Origin: Microbacterium sp. HD4P20
GTDB lineage: Bacteria; Actinomycetota; Actinomycetes; Actinomycetales; Microbacteriaceae
NCBI RefSeq assembly: GCF_019449275.2
Contig: NZ_JAHZQZ020000014.1
Location: 643,631 to 707,630, forward strand
DNA length: 64,000 bases
Direction of reading: 5' to 3'
Shown piece by piece: positions 58,934-64,000 of the stretch; within the stretch, counting starts at the first letter, position 1, and every line of letters starts with the position of its first letter. The position numbers and the translations under genes are program-made. The notes beneath the pieces are model-generated. The model saw nothing but the letters and a program-made list of their open reading frames with translations, had not been told where the DNA came from and made no database searches.

Positions 58934-59663
58934 TTCGGGCTCCTGTCTGCAGGGGATCAGACGCGCGCAGCGCGCTGCGGATCACGCCGAGCACGGCGTC
59001 CACGGTCTGATCGAAATCTAGGTCGGTCGAGTCGACGACCGCCACGCCGGGTGCGGCTGTGAGGAAGTCGACGACCGACGAGTCTGAGGCGTCGCGGCGG
59101 TGCAGCGCCGCGGCGACGGCCGCGGCATCCTGTGTCGTGAGCTCAGCGCTGCGACGCGCGGCCCTCACCTCGGGAGCCGCGGTCAGCAGGATGCGCACCG
59201 GTGCGTCCGGCGCGACCACGGTCGTTATGTCGCGGCCTTCGACCACCACGCCGGGACGGCCCGAATGGGCGACGAGGGAACGGAAGAGGGCGTTCACCGA
59301 CTGGCGGACCGCCGGAACCCGCGCCACTCCGCTGACGGCATCGCTCACCCGGGGCTCGCGGATCGCGTCGGTGACATCGACACCGCCGACACGCACCCAG
59401 TACGAATCCGGGTCGAGCGAGATCGCATACTCGAAGTCGCCGGCGACATCGAGGACGGATGCCGCGTCCGAGGTGTCGATGCCGTGCTCGAGCGCGTGCC
59501 AAGCCAGAGCCCGGTACGCTGCGCCGGTGTCGAGGTAGCCATAGCCCAGCAGGCGCGCGACCTGCTTGGAGACGCTGGACTTGCCGCTGCCGGCGGGCCC
59601 GTCCAGGGCGACGACGACGGTGCCGGCACCGGTGGTATCCACCGGCGTCGAAGAGTCAGTCAT
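58923..59663 (-). CDS. cmk: Cytidylate kinase
   Basis: 246 residues from ATG 59663. P-loop GPAGSGKSS (22-30), [12 protein letters not shown] and [13 protein letters not shown] are the CMP-kinase motifs. Phosphorylates CMP/dCMP. Overlaps tyrA by 8 nt upstream and der by 11 nt downstream, so the order tyrA-cmk-der is one operon. Confidence 0.95.
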   Translation of the reverse strand: MTDSSTPVDTTGAGTVVVALDGPAGSGKSSVSKQVARLLGYGYLDTGAAYRALAWHALEHGIDTSDAASVLDVAGDFEYAISLDPDSYWVRVGGVDVTDAIREPRVSDAVSGVARVPAVRQSVNALFRSLVAHSGRPGVVVEGRDITTVVAPDAPVRILLTAAPEVRAARRSAELTTQDAAAVAAALHRRDASDSSVVDFLTAAPGVAVVDSTDLDFDQTVDAVLGVIRSALRASDPLQTGARNGR

Positions 59664-60798
59664 TGGTGGTGCTCGCAATCTTCCAGCCGCGCGATTCGAG
59701 GCCGTCCACCGCACGCCGGACGGCGCCAGGGTCGACGCTGATCTCGGCGAGTCCGAACTGTGCGCCCGGAGAATGCTCCAGGCGAAGGTCTTCTACGTTG
59801 ACGTTCAGATCGCCGAGCTCGCCGAACAGCCGGCCGAGCTGTCCCGGGGTGTCGTCGACCATGACGACCACCTGCTCGAAGCGCCGGTTCTGTCCGTGCT
59901 TGCCGGGCAGGCGCTCGACGCCGTCGTTGCCGCGGCGGATCGTGTCGGCGATCGCCCGGCGCGCTCCGGGCGCGTCGGGCGCGCGAAGCGCCGTGGCGAC
60001 AGCGGTCAGATCCGCGGCGAGCCGGTCGAGCACATCGACGACGGGTTCGGCGTTGGCGTCCAGGATCTGCACCCACAGCTCCGGCGCCGAAGCCGCGATC
60101 CGCGTGGTGTCGCGCACCCCTTGCCCCGCCAGCCGAAGCGATTCGTCGGCGGCGTCGACGAACCGGCCCGCGAGCAGGCTCGCCACCAGCTGGGGTACGT
60201 GCGAGACCAGCGCGACGGCCCGGTCGTGGTCTTCCGGGGTCATCTCGATCGGCGTCGCGCCGAGATCGAGCGCGAGCCCCTCCACGACCGCGAGGTCGGC
60301 GGCGGACGTCGCCTCATCGCGGCAGACGACCCATGGCCGCCCGACGAAGATGTCGGCACGCGCCGAGATCGCCCCGCCGCGCTCACGGCCTGCGAGCGGA
60401 TGGGATCCGATGTAGTGGGTGAGGTCCACTCCCCGCTCGCGCAGTGCGCGCAGTGGCTCGAGCTTGACACTGGCCACATCGGTGACGACGGCGCCCGGGT
60501 GACGCGAGAGTTCGCGCTCGATCACGTCGGCTGTCACATCGGGCGGCACCGCCACCACGACCAGCGAGGGTCGGTCGTCGTCGTGCGCCCGGCGCCCGGC
60601 GCCGTAGTCCACGGCGAGCCGGAGCTGCGACGGCGACGTATCGTCGAGGACGACGTCGACGCCGCGCGCGGTGAGCGCATGGCCGATGCTCGCCCCGAGA
60701 AGGCCCGCGCCGACGATGCGGACGGTGCCGTGTACACGGGGGGCGAGCGATGCCTCGGTCCGGCGCGCGCGCTCGGAGGCCGGCCTCGTCTCGGTCAC
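59656..60798 (-). CDS. tyrA: Prephenate dehydrogenase
   Basis: 380 residues. NAD-binding [11 protein letters not shown] (about 29-39), [15 protein letters not shown] with the catalytic His, and a C-terminal ACT domain ([20 protein letters not shown] to about 380) that usually gives feedback inhibition by tyrosine. Converts prephenate to 4-hydroxyphenylpyruvate. Directly follows rluB. Confidence 0.94.
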   Translation of the reverse strand: MTETRPASERARRTEASLAPRVHGTVRIVGAGLLGASIGHALTARGVDVVLDDTSPSQLRLAVDYGAGRRAHDDDRPSLVVVAVPPDVTADVIERELSRHPGAVVTDVASVKLEPLRALRERGVDLTHYIGSHPLAGRERGGAISARADIFVGRPWVVCRDEATSAADLAVVEGLALDLGATPIEMTPEDHDRAVALVSHVPQLVASLLAGRFVDAADESLRLAGQGVRDTTRIAASAPELWVQILDANAEPVVDVLDRLAADLTAVATALRAPDAPGARRAIADTIRRGNDGVERLPGKHGQNRRFEQVVVMVDDTPGQLGRLFGELGDLNVNVEDLRLEHSPGAQFGLAEISVDPGAVRRAVDGLESRGWKIASTTND

Positions 60799-61587
60799 TT
60801 ACGTCTCCTGTTCGCCCTCGGCCGCCTGCGGCGAAGGGGATTCACGGCGCGCGAGAGTCAGCAGAGCGCCGCGCTCCACTTTAGTCAACTCGCGTGCCGC
60901 CCCCGCTGGCAGGGTTCCCAGGTGGAGCGGACCGAACTGGCGACGTACGAGTTCGACGACGGGATGCCCCACCGCAGCCATCATGCGGCGCACGATGCGG
61001 TTGCGCCCGGAGTGCAGAGTCAGCTCGACGAGCGAACCGCCGCCCTCTGCGGAGGCCGACAGCAGCCGCGCCTTGTCGGCGGCGATCGGGCCGTCGTCCA
61101 GCTCGATGCCCCGGATGAGCTTCTGCACCGTCTGCGGCGTGACGCGCCCCTCGACCTTGGCGATGTAGACCTTCGTGACGCCGAAGGACGGGTGCGCCAG
61201 CACGTGCGCGAGCTCGCCGTCGTTCGTGAGGACGAGGAGGCCGCTGGTCTCGGCATCCAGCCGGCCCACGTTGTAGAGACGCTCGGGCCAGTCCTTCGTG
61301 AAGTGCCGCAGATCGGGGCGCCCGCGATCGTCCTTCATCGAGCTGACCACGCCCGTCGGCTTGTTCAGCATGACGTAGCGCTTGGAGGCATCCAGCTGCA
61401 CGGCCGTGCCGTCCACATCGACGAGGTCGTTCTCGGGATCGATGCGGCTGCCCAGCTCGGTGACGACCGTTCCGTTGACCCGGACCCGTCCCTCCACGAT
61501 GAGTTGCTCGGCGACGCGACGAGAAGCCACGCCCGCATTGGCCAGCACCTTCTGCAGCCGCACCCCTTCGGCGCTCTCGGGGTTCAT
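60799..61587 (-). CDS. rluB: 23S rRNA pseudouridine synthase (RluB type)
   Basis: 262 residues. N-terminal S4 domain (VRLQKVLANAGVASRRVAEQ) and catalytic GRLDAETSGLLVLTNDG with the conserved Asp; the later TLHSGRNRIVRRMMAAVGHP is typical of RsuA/RluB. In the conserved order scpB-rluB, with a 4-nt overlap. Confidence 0.94.
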   Translation of the reverse strand: MNPESAEGVRLQKVLANAGVASRRVAEQLIVEGRVRVNGTVVTELGSRIDPENDLVDVDGTAVQLDASKRYVMLNKPTGVVSSMKDDRGRPDLRHFTKDWPERLYNVGRLDAETSGLLVLTNDGELAHVLAHPSFGVTKVYIAKVEGRVTPQTVQKLIRGIELDDGPIAADKARLLSASAEGGGSLVELTLHSGRNRIVRRMMAAVGHPVVELVRRQFGPLHLGTLPAGAARELTKVERGALLTLARRESPSPQAAEGEQET

Positions 61588-62159
61588 CGCCGCGTCCTCT
61601 CGTCGAATCCGTCGACGCTTCCGACATCCTCCGCGCCGTCCAGCAGAGGCGAGATATGCGGCAGCTCGTCGAGCGAGTTGATGCCGAGGTGCTCCAGCAG
61701 CGCGTCGGTCGTGCCGTAGTTGATCGCTCCGGTCTCGGCATCCGTGAACAGCTCCGTGATGAGCCCGCGCGCCAGCAGTGTCCGCACCACCGAGTCGACG
61801 TTGACGGCGCGGATCGACGCGACCTGGCTGCGGGTCACCGGCTGCTTGTACGCGATCACCGCCAGCGTCTCGAGCGCAGCCTGCGAGAGTCGGGACGGAG
61901 CCTGTCCACCGACGAACTCGCTCACCAGGTCGTCGTGCTCCTCGCGAACGTACAGGCGCCAGCCACCGCCGACCTCGCGCAGCTCGAAGCCGCGCACGGG
62001 TCCGCCGGTCTTGCCGTCGTAGTCCTCGACCAGTGCCTCGATCGCCTGGCGCACAGCGGGCACCGGAGCGCCGACGGCCGTAGCGAGGCTGACCAGGCTC
62101 TGCGGCTCTTCGACGATCAGCAGGATCGCCTCGAGCCGGGCTCTCACGTCATCGGTCAT
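61584..62159 (-). CDS. scpB: Segregation and condensation protein ScpB
   Basis: 191 residues, two winged helices (RARLEAILLIVEEPQSLVSL and ALETLAVIAYKQPVTRSQVA). Partner of ScpA in the SMC complex. Overlaps scpA by 11 nt and rluB by 4 nt. Confidence 0.94.
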   Translation of the reverse strand: MTDDVRARLEAILLIVEEPQSLVSLATAVGAPVPAVRQAIEALVEDYDGKTGGPVRGFELREVGGGWRLYVREEHDDLVSEFVGGQAPSRLSQAALETLAVIAYKQPVTRSQVASIRAVNVDSVVRTLLARGLITELFTDAETGAINYGTTDALLEHLGINSLDELPHISPLLDGAEDVGSVDGFDERTRR

Positions 62160-63051
62160 AGTCTGCTCCCAACGTGGCGAGATTCTCGTCCGACCAGCGC
62201 TGCGCGCTCCAGCGCAGCGTCAGTTCCCCCAGCGGCTCCAGCTGCTCGAAAGACAGGGCGGCATGGCGGTACAGCTCGAGAACCGACAGGAATCGCGCCA
62301 CGACGACTCCTGACTGGTTCACACCCGCGATGAGCTCTCGAAAAGTCAGAGTTCCGGCGTCCCGCAGCAGCGTCACCACGATCGCCGCCTGCTCGCGGAT
62401 GCTGATCAGCGGCGCATGCAGGTGGTCCAGGCCGACACGGGGAATCTCCTTAGGCGTCATCGCCAGCAGCGCGAGCGCGGCGAAATCGTCGGCGCTGAGG
62501 TTCCAGACCAGCTCCGGAACGGAGGTGCGGTACTTCTCGTCCAGGCGCACCGAGCGGGTATGGCGGCGGCTCTCGCGCTGCAGGCACCGCTCGAACCACG
62601 TCGACACCTCTTTGAACGCGCGGTACTGCAGCAGCCGGGCGAACAGCAGGTCGCGGGCTTCGAGGAGTGCGACCGACTCCGCATCGACCAGCTCGCCCTG
62701 GGGAAGCAGCCCCGCGACCTTCATGTCCAGCAGCGTCGCGGCGACCACGAGGAACTCGGATGCCTCGTCCAGCTCTTCGTCGGGACCCAGGTTCCGCAGG
62801 TACGAGATGAAGTCCATCGTCACCAGCGACAGCGACACTTCGGTGATGTCGAGCTCGTGCTGCGAGATGAGGCTCAGCAGCAGATCGAAGGGGCCGTCGA
62901 AGTTCGACAGAGAGACGCGGAAGCCCGGCTCGGGGGCGGGCGGCGCGGCGGAGACGTCGGGCTCGATATCAGGCGACGGGGCGTGCCCTTCGGGCGCCTC
63001 TTCAGGCGACGGCGCGTGCCCTTCGGGCGCCTCTTCAGGCGACGGCGCCAC
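62149..63051 (-). CDS. scpA: Segregation and condensation protein ScpA
   Basis: 300 residues from GTG 63051, 17 nt before the parA stop. After a disordered N-terminus made of tandem APSPEEAPEGH units comes the kleisin core FRVSLSNFDGPFDLLLSLIS, which binds the SMC coiled coil, and a C-terminal winged helix (TLTFRELIAGVNQSGVVVAR). The N-terminal repeats come from a 33-bp DNA duplication. Confidence 0.92.
   Translation of the reverse strand: MAPSPEEAPEGHAPSPEEAPEGHAPSPDIEPDVSAAPPAPEPGFRVSLSNFDGPFDLLLSLISQHELDITEVSLSLVTMDFISYLRNLGPDEELDEASEFLVVAATLLDMKVAGLLPQGELVDAESVALLEARDLLFARLLQYRAFKEVSTWFERCLQRESRRHTRSVRLDEKYRTSVPELVWNLSADDFAALALLAMTPKEIPRVGLDHLHAPLISIREQAAIVVTLLRDAGTLTFRELIAGVNQSGVVVARFLSVLELYRHAALSFEQLEPLGELTLRWSAQRWSDENLATLGADYDR
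62972..63050 (-). repeat. 33-bp tandem repeat at the parA/scpA junction
   Basis: Units at 62972-63004 and 63005-63037 differ at one base; a partial third unit fills 63038-63050. Each unit encodes 11 residues (APSPEEAPEGH) of the ScpA tail, and the TGA of parA lies at the edge of a unit. Confidence 0.9.
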
Positions 63052-63925
63052 GGGCGACCAGCTCTCGCGCCAGTCGCAGGTACGCCTGCGCGGCAGCGTG
63101 CTCGGGCGCGAACTCGGTGATGGGCATGCCCGAGACCGAGGCATCGGGGAACTTGACCGTGCGGCCGATCACCGTCTCGAGCACATCGTCGCCGAACGCG
63201 TCGACGACGCGCTCGAGCACCTCACGGGAGTGAAGAGTGCGCGGGTCGTACATGGTCGCCAGGACGCCGTCTAGCGTGATGGTCGGATTCAGGCGGTCGC
63301 GCACCTTGTCGATCGTCTCGACGAGGAGGGCGACGCCGCGCAGCGCGAAGAACTCGCATTCGAGCGGGATGATGACGCCGTGGCTCGCCGTGAGCGCGTT
63401 GACGGTCAGCAGACCGAGCGACGGCTGGCAGTCGATGAGCACGACGTCGTAGTCGTTGGCGACTTTGCGTAGCGCGCGCGCGAGGGTCTGCTCGCGTGCC
63501 ACCTCGTTGACGAGATGGACTTCGGCGGCCGACAGGTCGATGTTGGCGGGGATCACGTCGAGGTTCTCGACACCCGAGTTCACGATGACGCGGCTCGGGT
63601 CGCTCTTGCCGTCCAGCAGCAGGTCGTAGATCGTGGGGATCTCGTGCGTCTGGATGCCGAGTCCGGCCGACAGTGCACCTTGCGGATCGAAGTCGACCGC
63701 CAGCACCCTCCGGCCGTAACTGGCCAGCGCCGCCGCGAGGTTGATCGTGGTGGTCGTCTTGCCCACGCCACCCTTCTGGTTGCACAGCGAGATGATCCGT
63801 GCCGGACCGTGGCCGTCGAGCGCTGTCGGCGTCGGGAAGCCGTGATAGGGACGCCCCGTCGGCCCCATGGGGACCTCCGACTCCGAGGTCTTCCCCGACC
63901 TGGTCTTCGTCCTTCTGTCAGCCAC
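63035..63925 (-). CDS. parA: ParA-family chromosome partition ATPase
   Basis: 296 residues from ATG-type start GTG 63925. P-loop KGGVGKTTT (51-59), DFDPQGALSAGLG, and DVVLIDCQPSLGLLTVNAL. First gene of the parA-scpA-scpB operon, where it normally follows xerD (outside this window). A TAATAT box at 63959-63954 could be its -10. Its 50-residue N-terminal extension is polar and probably disordered. Confidence 0.93.
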   Translation of the reverse strand: MADRRTKTRSGKTSESEVPMGPTGRPYHGFPTPTALDGHGPARIISLCNQKGGVGKTTTTINLAAALASYGRRVLAVDFDPQGALSAGLGIQTHEIPTIYDLLLDGKSDPSRVIVNSGVENLDVIPANIDLSAAEVHLVNEVAREQTLARALRKVANDYDVVLIDCQPSLGLLTVNALTASHGVIIPLECEFFALRGVALLVETIDKVRDRLNPTITLDGVLATMYDPRTLHSREVLERVVDAFGDDVLETVIGRTVKFPDASVSGMPITEFAPEHAAAQAYLRLARELVARGAVA

Positions 63926-64000
63926 CGTGTTCCCGCTTCCTCGTGCTCGCTCGATATTAGTCGGCCACGGGGCTTCCCAGCGGTAGAAACGGCGTCGCGG

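Overview
The window is very GC-rich chromosomal DNA from an actinobacterium, most likely Microbacterium or a close relative in the Microbacteriaceae. This rests on the GarA/FtsR/MerR cluster, the parA-scpA-scpB-rluB-tyrA-cmk-der operon, the DUF559-type nuclease gene, the GTG starts, and frequent leaderless-looking starts with a TAGGCT-like -10 box. No rRNA or CRISPR array is present; one tRNA gene (Pro, anticodon GGG) is.

Layout. 1-652 is the N-terminus of pyruvate carboxylase (minus). 739-2676 holds an orphan ParA, a long intergenic hairpin and a frameshifted PD-(D/E)XK nuclease gene. 2938-4158 is a PLP trans-sulfuration enzyme. 4184-6037 is the GarA - FtsR - MerR regulatory operon. 6587-7790 is a divergent copper pair: a Cys/Met-rich cytosolic copper store and an exported CopC-domain protein. 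7801-18091 is mixed housekeeping and carbon metabolism: lpd, a CYTH protein, glgP, an exported PL11 rhamnogalacturonan lyase, a glutamine amidotransferase, nnrE and a YihY/BrkB membrane protein.

18273-28845 is a complete type IV pilus locus. pilB is on the plus strand and converges on a tightly overlapping minus-strand operon pilA-V-W-X-D-M-N-O-T-C, with a predicted promoter and palindromic operator upstream of pilA. The PilX-position protein carries a large beta-helix-like domain and may be a tip or adhesive subunit.

28910-41701 is mostly ordinary accessory content: DUF1905, SRPBCC, glycosyltransferase 2, a NarL-type two-component system divergent from an ABC transporter, aldo/keto reductase, FUSC-like protein, L,D-transpeptidase, F420-dependent-type reductase, DUF2809, a MUG-type glycosylase and an MDR oxidoreductase with a near-consensus promoter.

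Two regions stand out. First, 41801-46852: a LuxR/NB-ARC-type ATPase regulator diverges from an operon encoding a linalool dehydratase/isomerase-like protein, a leaderless-secretion (apparently cytoplasmic) SCO1-like thioredoxin-fold protein and a small His-containing membrane protein. I know of no described system with this composition. Second, 46907-54509: a ~7.6 kb genomic island bounded by 50-bp direct repeats (46/50 identical), the right one being the terminator of tRNA-Pro. It carries a two-component system, a lipoprotein built of two Cys modules, a MacAB-like efflux system (adaptor, ATPase, FtsX-type permease) and a broken tyrosine recombinase, so the island looks fixed.

The right part (54704-63925) returns to core genes: GNAT, lysoplasmalogenase-like, S4 RNA-binding, a Nudix/PIN-like fusion, then the conserved der-cmk-tyrA-rluB-scpB-scpA-parA operon read right to left. 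All functional assignments are from reading protein motifs by eye; no database search was run.
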